From Herbidospora sakaeratensis (GTDB lineage Bacteria; Actinomycetota; Actinomycetes; Streptosporangiales; Streptosporangiaceae), in contig NZ_BBXC01000010.1 in the NCBI RefSeq assembly GCF_001570525.1, positions 62,001-126,000 of the forward strand: DNA of 64,000 nt, read 5' to 3'. This document shows, in pieces, positions 1 to 7,783 of this stretch (the first letter of the stretch is position 1; every line of letters begins with the position of its first letter). The notes beneath the pieces are model-generated. The model made no database searches. It was not told where the DNA came from and saw only the letters and a list, made by a program, of their open reading frames with translations. The position numbers and the translations under genes were made by a program.

Positions 1-2066
1 CCCTTCGTGTAGTCGATCCGGTAGATGCCGGAGTCGGCGTTGTTGCCGCCGAAGCCCGAGCCCCACTCGATGACGTACAGCGCCCCGTCAGGGCCGAACT
101 TCATGTCCATCGGCTTCTTGAAGCTCATCGCGCCCAGCAGGGGGTTGATGTCGACCAGTTGCGAGCCGTCGGCGCTGAGCTGGAAGGAGTACAGGCGGTT
201 CTGGTTCCACTCGCCGAAGACGGCCTTGCCGTCCCAGTAGGCGGGCCACTTGCGGGCCGACACCAGCGCCGGGTCGTAGCGGTAGGCGGGCCCGGCATGG
301 GGTGCGCCGCCGCCGCCGAGTTCGGGGAACGCGGGGTCGGCGGAGTAGTGGTAGTAGACCGTGGCGGCCTTGGCCGCGGGCAGGTCGGTGAGGCCGGTGT
401 TGTTGGGCGAGTCGTTCTTCGGCGCCGCGCAGTTGAACGCGCCCTTGGACGTGTTCGTCGCGAAGTCGAAGTCGACGTAGGCCTTGTTGTTGCCGACGCA
501 GTAGGGCCAGCCGTAGAACCCCGGGCCGTTGAGGATGTCCCACTCGACGGTGTTCTCCGGGCCGCGGGTGGCGCTGGCCTGGCCGGCGTCCGGGCCGTAG
601 TTGCCGACCAGCAGCTTGTGCGTCTTGGGGTCGATGCCGATCCGGAAGGGGTTGCGCAGACCCATCGCGTAGATCTCCGGGCGGGTCTTCGGCGTGCCCG
701 GCGGGAACAGGTTGCCCGTGGGGATGGTGTACGTGCCGTCCGGCTCGGGGTGGATGCGCAGCACCTTGCCGCGCAGGTCGTTGGAGTTGGCCGAGGTGCC
801 CTGGGCGTCCCAGCTCGACCGTCCGGCGCGCTCGTCGATGGGGGTGTACCCATCGGAGGCGAACGGGTTGGTGTTGTCGCCGTTGGCGAGCCACAAGTCG
901 CCGGTGGCCTTGTCGAACACCATGCCACCGCCGTGGTGGCAACACTCCGCCCGCTGGACCGGCACCTCCAGCACGACCTTCTCGGTGGCCATGTCGAGCG
1001 TCAGGTCCGGCCTGACGGTGAAGCGCGACAGCCGGTCCACGGCAGGGGACTGGGGCGAGTAGTACAGGTACATCCAGCGGTTGGTGGCGAACGCCGGGTC
1101 GAGGGCCAGACCCAGCAGGCCGCTCTCGTTGGCGTTGAAGACGTTCAGGTGACCGGAGGTCACCACGCCGCCGGCCGGCCTGACCGCTTTCACGTCACCG
1201 CTCAGGTCGATGTAGAAGACGGTGCCGTCCGCGGCGACGTCCAACATCATCGGGTTGGACGTGTTGTCGTCGACGGTGACCTTGGCGAACGACGAGCCCA
1301 GGCTCGCCGAGCAGTCGGCCGGCACCACACCCGCGGCGGTCTGCAGGCCGCCGAGCAGCATCTTCAGGAAGTTGGGCTCGGCGAAGGACTCGTCGGTGTG
1401 GCCGAACGCGGTGTACCACGAGCGGCCGCCGTCGTAGTTCTGGCACCAGCTGCTGGGGTGGTCGGCGCCCATCGTGCCGCCGCTGTAGCTGGTCTCGTCC
1501 ATGGAGGTCAGGACGTGGACCGCGGCACGCGGGTTGGTGCGGAAGTCGTACCACTCGTCGGTGCGCGTCCAGCGGGCGGGCAGCCCGGCGGTCGAGGGGT
1601 GCGCAGGGTCCTCGACCTTGACTGCGGCCTGCTGGGGCGCGGGGTGCTGCTTGAAGTACGCGCCGACCAGATTGCCGTACCAGGGCCAGTCGTACTCGGT
1701 GTCGGAGGCCGCGTGTACGCCGGCGTACCCGCCGCCGCCCTTGATGTACTGCTCGAAGGCGGTCTGCTGGGTGGCGTTCAGTACGTCACCCGTGGTGGAG
1801 AGGAAGACCACGACCTGGTATCTGGCCAGGTTGGCGGAGGTGAAGGCGGCCGAGTCCTCGGTGACGTCGACCGTGAAACCCTGTTCCTGGCCGAGCTGCC
1901 TGATGGCGGCGACGCCCGCCGGGATGGAGGTGTGCCGGAAGCCGGCGGTCTTGGAGAAGACCAGCGCGGCGAACGGCGGTCCGGCGGCGGCCTGCGCCGG
2001 ACTCATCTGCAGGGGGATGACGAGGGTGGAGACGAGCAGCAACAGGGCGGTGAGAATTCTTCTCAT
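1..2066 (-). CDS. Secreted ThuA-domain / PQQ-dependent sugar dehydrogenase (3' end off the window)
   Basis: The frame opens at ATG 2066 and stays open to the left edge, so about 688 residues are visible and the C-terminus is missing. It begins with a signal peptide (MRRILTALLLLVSTLV..., cleavage near AQAAA). Residues of about 30-245 form a ThuA-like (trehalose-utilization, glutamine-amidotransferase-like) domain with FSKTAGFRHTSIPAG, GGYAGVHAASDTEYDW and a late GHTDESF. Residues of about 270 onward form a glucose/sorbosone dehydrogenase-like six-bladed propeller with CCHHGGGMVFD, RNPFRIGIDP and FGPDGALYVIEWG. In actinomycetes this pair is common in large extracellular proteins that often carry PKD or CBM domains further on; whether such domains follow cannot be seen. 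Probably an exported sugar oxidoreductase; the substrate is unknown. Confidence 0.9.
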   Translation of the reverse strand, partial: MRRILTALLLLVSTLVIPLQMSPAQAAAGPPFAALVFSKTAGFRHTSIPAGVAAIRQLGQEQGFTVDVTEDSAAFTSANLARYQVVVFLSTTGDVLNATQQTAFEQYIKGGGGYAGVHAASDTEYDWPWYGNLVGAYFKQHPAPQQAAVKVEDPAHPSTAGLPARWTRTDEWYDFRTNPRAAVHVLTSMDETSYSGGTMGADHPSSWCQNYDGGRSWYTAFGHTDESFAEPNFLKMLLGGLQTAAGVVPADCSASLGSSFAKVTVDDNTSNPMMLDVAADGTVFYIDLSGDVKAVRPAGGVVTSGHLNVFNANESGLLGLALDPAFATNRWMYLYYSPQSPAVDRLSRFTVRPDLTLDMATEKVVLEVPVQRAECCHHGGGMVFDKATGDLWLANGDNTNPFASDGYTPIDERAGRSSWDAQGTSANSNDLRGKVLRIHPEPDGTYTIPTGNLFPPGTPKTRPEIYAMGLRNPFRIGIDPKTHKLLVGNYGPDAGQASATRGPENTVEWDILNGPGFYGWPYCVGNNKAYVDFDFATNTSKGAFNCAAPKNDSPNNTGLTDLPAAKAATVYYHYSADPAFPELGGGGAPHAGPAYRYDPALVSARKWPAYWDGKAVFGEWNQNRLYSFQLSADGSQLVDINPLLGAMSFKKPMDMKFGPDGALYVIEWGSGFGGNNADSGIYRIDYTK

Positions 2067-2118
2067 GCCGCACCTCGCGCGCTGCGCAGGTGAACGTCCA
2101 TGTGCATGTGCATGTCGA

Positions 2119-2141
2119 CCTGACCTCACGACTCAGTCAGG
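2119..2141. promoter_or_regulatory. Inverted repeat upstream of the ThuA/PQQ gene
   Basis: CCTGAC (2119-2124) and GTCAGG (2136-2141) form a perfect 6-11-6 inverted repeat 53-75 bp before the start at 2066. Tandem CATGTG units lie just beside it at 2099-2114. The position suits an operator or promoter element for the minus-strand sugar dehydrogenase gene. No regulator is assigned. Confidence 0.3.
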
Positions 2142-2159
2142 CAAGGCGCGCGCCGCCAC

Positions 2160-2815
2160 GCTGATTGCCCGGGGGGGATACGAGGGTCGGAGTGTGCCGA
2201 CTCCGTCGTGCTGTCGAACGGTTGTAGGGCGTGCCAGTAACAGCACATTTACGCGGCGGACGCTAGCCAATGCGGTTTTAACACGTTCGTGCCGGGCGTG
2301 TATAGATGCGAGGCGCGCGTGCGCGTTTCTCGAAAAGACCCGAGGCCGTCGGTCGTGCCATTCGCGACAGCGGCCGCAGAATGAGGCCGGCGGCTCATCC
2401 ATTCTCGGCCCCGACGAACGCGCCGACCACGACGCGCCCGAAGCCGGGCGGTATGCGGAGCAGATCGGCCGTGCGGCCCGGGGCCCTGGCGGCGACCAGT
2501 TGGACGGGCCCGTCGAGCTGCACTTTTCCGGCCGGGCCGCCGCGCATCCACCAGGTGGTCAGGGCGTCCCGCTCGTAGAGTTCGATGCAGCGCCGACTCC
2601 TTGGCCGCCGGGATGCCTTCTGCTGCGTTCGACCGTCGGCTTCAGCTTTCCGGTGGACGACGGCCTCGCCTTCGGGATCGATCTACCGCTCCTGCCTCCA
2701 TCGCAATCTGGAGTTTCCGTGCGGCACTCCAACACCGATCGAGCGCATCGCCGTAGACGACCTGGACGGGATCTTGCAGAGACTCTCGGCACGACCCCCG
2801 CGCCGTCCACGCTGT
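2160..2815. other. Intergenic stretch without a convincing gene
   Basis: No frame here has both an acceptable start and typical actinomycete codon usage. On the plus strand around 2740-2790 one frame reads IERIAVDDLDGILQRL, which resembles the glyoxalase/VOC consensus around a D-D-L-D motif, but it has no start and no upstream domain. On the minus strand a frame between about 2697 and 2396 (LYERDALTTWWMRGG, then PPGFGRVVVGAF) is open but begins right after a stop. I read the stretch as decayed coding DNA. Confidence 0.4.
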
Positions 2816-3055
2816 GTGTTGCCTCGTGAGTGGCGTGGTGAGCCTGTCGTCCAAGAACCAACTATTAGAGGCGCGTCCGCGCTGAGCGCGACCGAGGACT
2901 ACACCCGCAGCGGCTCGGGAAGCTCGGTGTTCAACCTGAACAACCCCAACCGGGGGACCTCAGTCCAAAGCGGCACGGGAACCACGGTGACCAGTCTGCG
3001 CGCGTGTGTCAGCATTCCGGTGCTCCCGGATGACTGCAGCGCCTGGGACGAATAG
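2816..3055 (+). CDS. Candidate small Thr/Ser/Cys-containing peptide upstream of an ABC exporter
   Basis: The frame ends at TAG 3053-3055, with a perfect intrinsic terminator starting 12 bp later and an ABC ATPase gene after that. From GTG 2816 it would encode 79 residues; the true start is uncertain because no clear ribosome site is seen and the frame is open further upstream into decayed DNA. The last 58 residues are polar, rich in Ser, Thr, Gly and Asn, and end TTVTSLRACVSIPVLPDDC followed by SAWDE, with two cysteines ten residues apart. Composition and position resemble a ribosomal peptide precursor whose core follows a leader, but no modification enzyme is encoded nearby and no known family was recognised. 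It could also be a non-coding leader. Confidence 0.35.
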   Translation: MLPREWRGEPVVQEPTIRGASALSATEDYTRSGSGSSVFNLNNPNRGTSVQSGTGTTVTSLRACVSIPVLPDDCSAWDE

Positions 3056-3066
3056 CAATACTTGAT

Positions 3067-3100
3067 GCCGGGCGGAGCCGCTGCTCCGCCCGGCGTTTTT
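3067..3100 (+). terminator. Perfect intrinsic terminator between the small peptide frame and the ABC operon
   Basis: A 12-bp perfect stem (GCCGGGCGGAGC, 3067-3078, with its complement 3083-3094), a 4-nt CGCT loop and a run of five T (3096-3100). It lies 12 bp after the stop at 3055 and 24 bp before the ATPase start, so transcription entering from upstream would mostly stop, or be attenuated, before the transporter. Confidence 0.85.
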
Positions 3101-3123
3101 CGACAAACCAGAAGCGGAGTTTC

Positions 3124-3810
3124 ATGGTCAGCCGTGCCCACGGGCGTCCGGTGCTGAGAATCGAAGAACTGCGATTGGCGGTCTCCGGTCGCCACTTGTT
3201 CGGAACGCTTTCATTTGAGCTCCGATCGGGAGAGTCGGCGGTTCTCTGTGGGCCCAGCGGGACTGGTAAAACCACCCTGCTGAACTGCATCATGGGGCTC
3301 ACCGCACCTGACGATGGAGCGATCTACGTCGCTGGTGAAAACGTTCTCGAGATGCCCAATCGGCGGTTGGCCGCACACCGGCGGGCGTGTATCGGCATGG
3401 TGTTCCAATTCGGGGAACTGCTGCCTGAATTGTCGCCGGTCGAGAACGTGGCCATCGCGGCGCTGCTGGCCGGGCAACCACGCAGGACCGCTTACGAGAA
3501 CGCCAAGACGCTGCTCTACGACCTGGGCGTGCCCGTCACCGGAACGCCGACAGGGCTGCTGTCCGGCGGGGAACGGCAACGCACGGCCGTTGCGCGGGCG
3601 TTGATCACTGAGCCTGTGCTGCTGCTGGCCGACGAACCGACCGGCGCGCTCGACCGGCAGGCCCGCGAGTCGGTGGCCGAGTTGTTGTTCACCCTGCCAC
3701 GCGTGCGTGACTGCGCGCTGCTGGTGGTGACCCACGACGAGGAGGTGGCCCGCCGGGCCGACCGCAGATTCGACCTGCGTGGCGGCGATCTTGCGGAGAC
3801 CAGGGCATGA
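3124..3810 (+). CDS. ABC transporter ATP-binding protein (LolD/MacB-like)
   Basis: 228 residues, normal for the LolD/SalX type of ATPase that pairs with FtsX-like permeases. Visible motifs: Walker A GPSGTGKTT at about 43-51, Q-loop VFQFGELLPE, signature LSGGERQRTAV, Walker B LLLADEPTGALD and H-loop VVTHD. The start ATG 3124 follows AAGCGGAG. The stop overlaps the next gene in ATGA (4 bp), so the pair is translationally coupled. Such pairs export or extract lipoproteins, peptides or antibiotics from the membrane. The small Cys-containing peptide frame just upstream makes peptide export or self-protection a reasonable guess, but the substrate is not shown. Confidence 0.93.
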   Translation: MVSRAHGRPVLRIEELRLAVSGRHLFGTLSFELRSGESAVLCGPSGTGKTTLLNCIMGLTAPDDGAIYVAGENVLEMPNRRLAAHRRACIGMVFQFGELLPELSPVENVAIAALLAGQPRRTAYENAKTLLYDLGVPVTGTPTGLLSGGERQRTAVARALITEPVLLLADEPTGALDRQARESVAELLFTLPRVRDCALLVVTHDEEVARRADRRFDLRGGDLAETRA

Positions 3811-5969
3811 GCCCTCTGTGGCGGCAATTGCTGCGCGTCGGGTTCGCGGCTGGAAGGGGCGCGCCGGGAAGCCGGATCAGGTTCGCCGGGCTGCTGCTGG
3901 CCTCGGCGGTGTTGACGACGACGATGTTGGCCGGCCTCGTCGTCGTGGCGACTTATGACGGTCGTGAGCAACGGGACGCGGCGCGTGGACCGGTGCCCGC
4001 GGGCGAGGACGTGCGCAGGCCGGCCGTGTGGCTGAACATCAACAGGGACGCCATCGGAACCGTGCCCCATTCGGTGATTCATGTGGAGCCGCTCGCCGAG
4101 TCCGTCAGTCCGCCGCCGGGATTACCGCGCTGGCCTGAACGGGGTGAGGTGTTCCTGTCACCGGCGCTCCTGGAAGCCGGTTCCAAGGAGCGCATTCTCC
4201 ACAGGTACGGGACGTTCGCAGGACTCATCGGAGCTGCGGGCCTGGCTTCTCCGGGCGAGCGGTTGGCGTATGTACGGCCCGACGTAAACGGCGGCTATGA
4301 GGGCTGGCGCGGGATCAAACGGTTCGGGGGGATGAACACCATGCTGATCGGCGACTCACGAGACGTCGCGCCGATCGGGCAGTTCCTCACCATGTTGGCG
4401 GCCACGCTGGGCGTCGCAGCGGCTGTGCTGCTGGTCATCGCCGTTCGGTGCGGCTCCGCGGCCAGAGATCGGCGAACGGAGCTGTTGGCGGCCCTGGGCG
4501 CGTCGTGGCGACACCGGGCTCTGTTGAACCTGGGCGAGGGCGTCGTCCCGGCGCTGGCCGGTGCGGTGATCGGTTCGACGCCTTACCTGATTACGTTGAT
4601 CACCTATGTCCGCCTGCCGGGGCCGGGGTATGTGATCAACTCCGATGACACTCGCGCGTGGTCGTGGGCCGTTCCGCCGACTGTGGCCGGCGCTGTCATC
4701 GTCGTGCTGCTGGCTGTAGTGATGCTGCACCGCGTGGACGCGACCGGCCGTTCGGGACGTCCCCGGACGTTCGCGCGGCGGGTGCCCCGGTGGAGGCTCG
4801 TCGCCGGTGTGGCCGGGCTGGTGGCAGTCGTACTGACGCCCTACTTGCCGCGCATGTTCGGGTTTCTGGCCTATCTCGGCGGCACAGCGGTGTTGTGGGC
4901 CGCGCTTCCTTCGGCGTCGGCGATCGTGATCCAGCGGTTCGGCGGCGCGATGGCTGCGCGTGCGGCGAAAGCAGGGTACGTGGCGATGCTGATCGCGGGG
5001 CGGTGGACGGCCGCGCGCCCCGGCATCGTCGTCCGCCTGACTGCGGTGATCGTCATCGGGATCGGAATCGTCGTACAAGCACAGGTGTGGACCAGCAGAC
5101 TCGGCGAGCCATCGGAGAGAGCCCTCGAATTTCAGAAGAGTCTCCAGGACAGCGTTCTCGTCGTCAGTTCTCCTTACCTGGACGGTGAGTCGATCGAGTC
5201 TTTCGCCGGGAAGCTTCCGGCGGGTTCGGCGATGCTGGGTGTGGTGGTCCCGGAGGACGAGACACAGCCGAGACGGCTCTGGGGGTCCTGCGCTGCTTTG
5301 CGCGGGTTGGTGTCAGGCTGCGCCGGGAATCGGGTGTCGTTGTGGGACGGCGATATCCGGGCGCAGACGCTGGTCGGTCATTTCCGGCGGAGCGGAGACG
5401 ACGTCCACGTGCGCCTGACGAATGAGCGAAGCGCTTGGCCGCGTGTTCAGGAACTCGTCGTCGTCTCGGCGGTCGGGACGGGTGGGCTGGCCGCGCACGT
5501 GAACGAAGAGGCGCATCGGGCGTTCGCCATGGCGGAAACGAACCGCCCCGGCGACTCCTGGGCGCAGGGGTCGAATCGGTTGACGACGATTTCCGCTTGG
5601 GTGGTCTTCCTGGTCACGATCGTGCTGACTGTGCTCTTGATGGCGATGGGACTCAGTTCGGCGGCCGAGTTTCTGACGTTCACCGCCGCGCTGGCACCGT
5701 TGACCGTGCTCACCGAGCGGCGCCGGTTCGTGTTCGGCGTGGCCGCCTGGAACCTCGTGGCACCCTGCCTGATCGCGGTCGCGGCCGGGGTGACCATAGC
5801 CGCTTGGCAAGGCAACTTCTTCGTGGCGATGTCGAGATCTGGAGACATGTCATGGAGCCTGCTGGTGAACGTGGCCGTGGCGGCTGCGGGGTTGTCGGTT
5901 GCCATTGGAGCCGCCGGCGGGGTGAACGCCGTCCGCGTCGCCGCCCGCTGGCGCCCCGTGGCCGACTGA
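3807..5969 (+). CDS. FtsX-like ABC permease, large
   Basis: 720 residues, partner of the preceding ATPase. An N-terminal membrane segment (about 25-50) is followed by an extracellular stretch, then a first FtsX-type three- or four-helix bundle at about 190-310, further helices near 330-430, a second extracellular part (about 430-590) and a C-terminal helix bundle (about 595-715). The duplicated layout is that of long MacB/FtsX permeases of Gram-positive exporters. It contains a CAALRGLVSGC segment with two cysteines in the second external loop. Start ATG 3807 lies inside the ATPase stop (ATGA). Confidence 0.88.
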   Translation: MSPLWRQLLRVGFAAGRGAPGSRIRFAGLLLASAVLTTTMLAGLVVVATYDGREQRDAARGPVPAGEDVRRPAVWLNINRDAIGTVPHSVIHVEPLAESVSPPPGLPRWPERGEVFLSPALLEAGSKERILHRYGTFAGLIGAAGLASPGERLAYVRPDVNGGYEGWRGIKRFGGMNTMLIGDSRDVAPIGQFLTMLAATLGVAAAVLLVIAVRCGSAARDRRTELLAALGASWRHRALLNLGEGVVPALAGAVIGSTPYLITLITYVRLPGPGYVINSDDTRAWSWAVPPTVAGAVIVVLLAVVMLHRVDATGRSGRPRTFARRVPRWRLVAGVAGLVAVVLTPYLPRMFGFLAYLGGTAVLWAALPSASAIVIQRFGGAMAARAAKAGYVAMLIAGRWTAARPGIVVRLTAVIVIGIGIVVQAQVWTSRLGEPSERALEFQKSLQDSVLVVSSPYLDGESIESFAGKLPAGSAMLGVVVPEDETQPRRLWGSCAALRGLVSGCAGNRVSLWDGDIRAQTLVGHFRRSGDDVHVRLTNERSAWPRVQELVVVSAVGTGGLAAHVNEEAHRAFAMAETNRPGDSWAQGSNRLTTISAWVVFLVTIVLTVLLMAMGLSSAAEFLTFTAALAPLTVLTERRRFVFGVAAWNLVAPCLIAVAAGVTIAAWQGNFFVAMSRSGDMSWSLLVNVAVAAAGLSVAIGAAGGVNAVRVAARWRPVAD

Positions 5970-6030
5970 TTCGCAAAGAGAGATCAGCGGCCGAATTGAG
6001 TGGCGAGCATGTTCGGAATTCGAATAGGCG

Positions 6031-6061
6031 ATTATCGAAAAGCTGAAAGTTTCACGATAAT
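6031..6061. promoter_or_regulatory. Inverted repeat upstream of the CBM2 gene
   Basis: ATTATCG (6031-6037) and CGATAAT (6055-6061) form a perfect 7-17-7 inverted repeat in an unusually AT-rich intergenic segment. It ends where a TTGACC hexamer begins, so it may be an operator just upstream of the promoter. Confidence 0.35.
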
Positions 6062-6089
6062 TGACCGAATTCGACGCCGACCGTACCGT
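6061..6089 (+). promoter_or_regulatory. Possible housekeeping promoter for the CBM2 gene
   Basis: TTGACC (6061-6066), a 17-bp spacer and TACCGT (6084-6089) fit a sigma70-type actinomycete promoter. A start of transcription near 6096 would give a leader of about 50 nt, with AGGAGAGG before ATG 6145. Judged by eye only. Confidence 0.35.
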
Positions 6090-6144
6090 TCGGGCATCGC
6101 CTGTGCGTGTGTTCAATGCGCGCACTCCCTGACAGGAGAGGCCC

Positions 6145-6567
6145 ATGACAGAACGACGTGTACGTCGGCGACCGACCACCTGGCTGGTGGTCGCCCTGCT
6201 CGGCGCGGCGACCGCGCTCACCGCCCCGGCTCCCGCCGGCGCCGCCACCACCTGCACGTTGACGTTCAAAGCCAACTGGATCGCGAGCACCGCCGACCGG
6301 CACAAATGGATAGTGGAGGCGAAAATCGCCAACACCGGTACGGCGTCGTCGACCACGTGGGAGACGATCATCAATTTCCCCGCCAACGCGGTCATCGCGT
6401 CATTCTGGAGTGCGACGAGGCCGGCGCCGAACGTGTGGCAGCCGGTGGAATGGAACAACGTCATCCCGCGGAACGGGGCCGTCTACTTCGGGTTCGACAT
6501 CCGCATGCCCCTGACCGACACCACGCCGCCTGTTCCCCCGTCGAGCTCGTGCAGCATCACCTATTAG
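6145..6567 (+). CDS. Secreted stand-alone CBM2-like protein
   Basis: 140 residues. A signal peptide with an RRVRRRPTTW n-region and cleavage near AGAAT precedes one domain of about 105 residues. The domain has the family-2 carbohydrate-binding pattern: two cysteines near its ends (TCTLTF... and SSSCSITY), aromatic residues W, W, W spread along the sheet, IANTGTASSTTWET, and VEWNNVIPRNGAVYFGFD. CBM2 modules normally hang from cellulases or chitinases; here the module is alone with no catalytic domain. It may bind cellulose or chitin at the cell surface or act as an accessory protein. The start is supported by AGGAGAGG 5-12 bp upstream. Confidence 0.8.
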   Translation: MTERRVRRRPTTWLVVALLGAATALTAPAPAGAATTCTLTFKANWIASTADRHKWIVEAKIANTGTASSTTWETIINFPANAVIASFWSATRPAPNVWQPVEWNNVIPRNGAVYFGFDIRMPLTDTTPPVPPSSSCSITY

Positions 6568-6577
6568 CGTCACGATA

Positions 6578-6612
6578 ACGGGCGGGTCTCCGGTGGGGGC
6601 CCGCCCGTTTTC
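6578..6612 (+). terminator. Intrinsic terminator after the CBM2 gene
   Basis: ACGGGCGGG (6578-6586) pairs with CCCGCCCGT (6600-6608), with a 13-nt loop and TTTT at 6608-6611. It lies 11 bp after the stop. It also stands close to the end of the fascin-like remnant coming from the other strand and may work in both directions. Confidence 0.8.
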
Positions 6613-6618
6613 GCGGGG

Positions 6619-6968
6619 TCAGGAGATCAGGAACTTCTCGTATGATCCGACGGTGTCGGCCCGGGCGCGGAGCATGGGGTAGCAGTCGTTCGCGTATTTG
6701 CCGTTGGCGGGCGACCTGATCGTGCAGTAGTTGCCGGTATTGCAGTCGACCGTGAACTGCTCGAACGGCTTGACGCTGTCGGAACGCGCCCGCAGCATGC
6801 CCTTGTCGGCGCCCGCGTAGCGCTTGGCGCCGCAGGAGTAGAGCGTTTTATAACCGGGGCCGGGGCACAGGGAGAATTTCTCCCATTCGCCGGGCGATTT
6901 CATCCGCGCAGCCTGCCGGAATAGTATCCGCCGTATTCGACCTCGGCGGCGACGAACCGGTCGCTGGC
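6619..6968 (-). pseudogene. Fascin-like beta-trefoil fragment, frameshifted
   Basis: The frame from ATG 6903 to 6619 gives 94 residues with two fascin/actin-crosslinking-like repeats: GEWEKFSLC... then GMLRARSDSVKPFEQFTVDC, and PMLRARADTVGSYEKFLI. There is no signal peptide. Just upstream on the same strand, in a different frame, the DNA (6968-6909) reads SDRFVAAEVEYGGYYSGRLR and then stops, which is what should precede the EKF block (consensus ...VAAE..y.g..LRAR....WEkF). The domain is therefore split by a frameshift around 6904-6910 and lacks its beginning. Either an old gene remnant or a sequencing error. Confidence 0.6.
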
Positions 6969-7014
6969 CGCGGACCGCGACGGCCCCCGACCGCGCGGGC
7001 GGCCGGGGCGGGGG

Positions 7015-7701
7015 CTACCAGCGCAGCGTCCCCGACTCGTCCTGAAGGGTGCCCGTCGGGCCGTCGGGGCCGAGTGTGGCCAGCCGCACGACGACCTCGG
7101 CGCTCTCCTCGGGTGACCTGCCGATTCCGAAGGCGGCCGTCATGTCGGTGGCGGTGGTGCCGGGCTCGATCGCGTTGAACTTGATGCCGGGCTGGGATTT
7201 GGCGTACTGGAGGGTGAGCATGGTGGCCGCCGCCTTGGACGCCGAGTAGAGCGCGAGCGGCAGGCCGAACTCCGGCCGGTCAGGGTTGGTCACGGCCCAG
7301 AATGACCCGGCGCTGCTCGACACGGTGACCACCGTGGGGTTCGCGGATCTGCGCAGCAGGGGCAGGGCGGCCTCGGTGACCCGCACGATGCTCACCGCGT
7401 TGGTGTCGAACACGTGGAGGGCCGTGGGGCCGTCGAGCGGCCCGTCTCCGAGGATGCCCGCGTTGTGCACCAGGACGTCGAGCCGCCCCTCGGCCGCGTC
7501 GACGACCGCCAGCGCTTCGGCCACCGACGCGTCGTCGGTCACGTCGAGCCGGACGAACCGGGCGCCCAGCGTCGCGGCGGCCTTCTCGCCCCGTTCGGGG
7601 TCGCGGGCGCCGAGGTAGACGGTGTGGCCCAGGTCGAGCAGTCGTCTGGCCGTCGCGAAGCCGATGCCCTTGTTCGCGCCGGTGATCAGTGTGACGGACA
7701 T
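7015..7701 (-). CDS. Short-chain dehydrogenase/reductase
   Basis: 228 residues, classical SDR size. N-terminal NADP(H) motif TGANKGIGFATA (about 7-18), VRLDVTDDASV, NNAG-equivalent HNAG (VLVHNAGILG), catalytic VSSSAGS and YSASKAAA (YxxxK), and the late PGTTATDMT. The start at ATG 7701 (MSVTLITG) is preferred over farther in-frame starts because the fold begins there and the region before it holds TetR operators. It is divergent from the TetR gene at 7784 and is very probably its target. Confidence 0.9.
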   Translation of the reverse strand: MSVTLITGANKGIGFATARRLLDLGHTVYLGARDPERGEKAAATLGARFVRLDVTDDASVAEALAVVDAAEGRLDVLVHNAGILGDGPLDGPTALHVFDTNAVSIVRVTEAALPLLRRSANPTVVTVSSSAGSFWAVTNPDRPEFGLPLALYSASKAAATMLTLQYAKSQPGIKFNAIEPGTTATDMTAAFGIGRSPEESAEVVVRLATLGPDGPTGTLQDESGTLRW

Positions 7702-7723
7702 GCGTCCACCTTCCCCAATTTTT

Positions 7724-7736
7724 GTACCGATCGGTT
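7724..7736. promoter_or_regulatory. TetR operator copy 1
   Basis: GTACCGATCGGTT: a palindrome centred on CCGATCGG, 23 bp from the SDR start. The same core with one central change (GTACCGAGCGGTA) recurs 37 bp away, and both sit between divergent SDR and TetR genes. Confidence 0.6.
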
Positions 7737-7760
7737 GCATCCGCCACCGTACCAGGTTTT

Positions 7761-7773
7761 GTACCGAGCGGTA
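7761..7773. promoter_or_regulatory. TetR operator copy 2
   Basis: GTACCGAGCGGTA, the second copy of the TACCGA(T/G)CGGT(A/T) palindrome, 11 bp before the TetR start codon, where binding would block the regulator's own expression. Confidence 0.6.
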
Positions 7774-7783
7774 GGATGAGCGC

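Noticed and set aside
159-2093. A 640-residue open frame antisense to the ThuA/PQQ gene
   Set aside because: Low-complexity Val/Gly/Arg-rich reading caused by GC-rich third positions; no domain, and the opposite frame has a signal peptide and two clear domains.
2396-2697. Minus-strand frame LYERDALTTWWMRGG as a gene
   Set aside because: It starts directly after a stop without a start codon and no family was recognised.
2838-2885. A 15-codon GTG frame as leader peptide (MSLSSKNQLLEARPR)
   Set aside because: No ribosome site, and it is in a different frame from the Cys-containing peptide; too short to support.
2816-5969. Lasso peptide or lanthipeptide cluster
   Set aside because: No macrolactam synthetase, protease, LanB/C/M, kinase-type or radical-SAM gene within the window; kept only as an unassigned peptide plus ABC pair.
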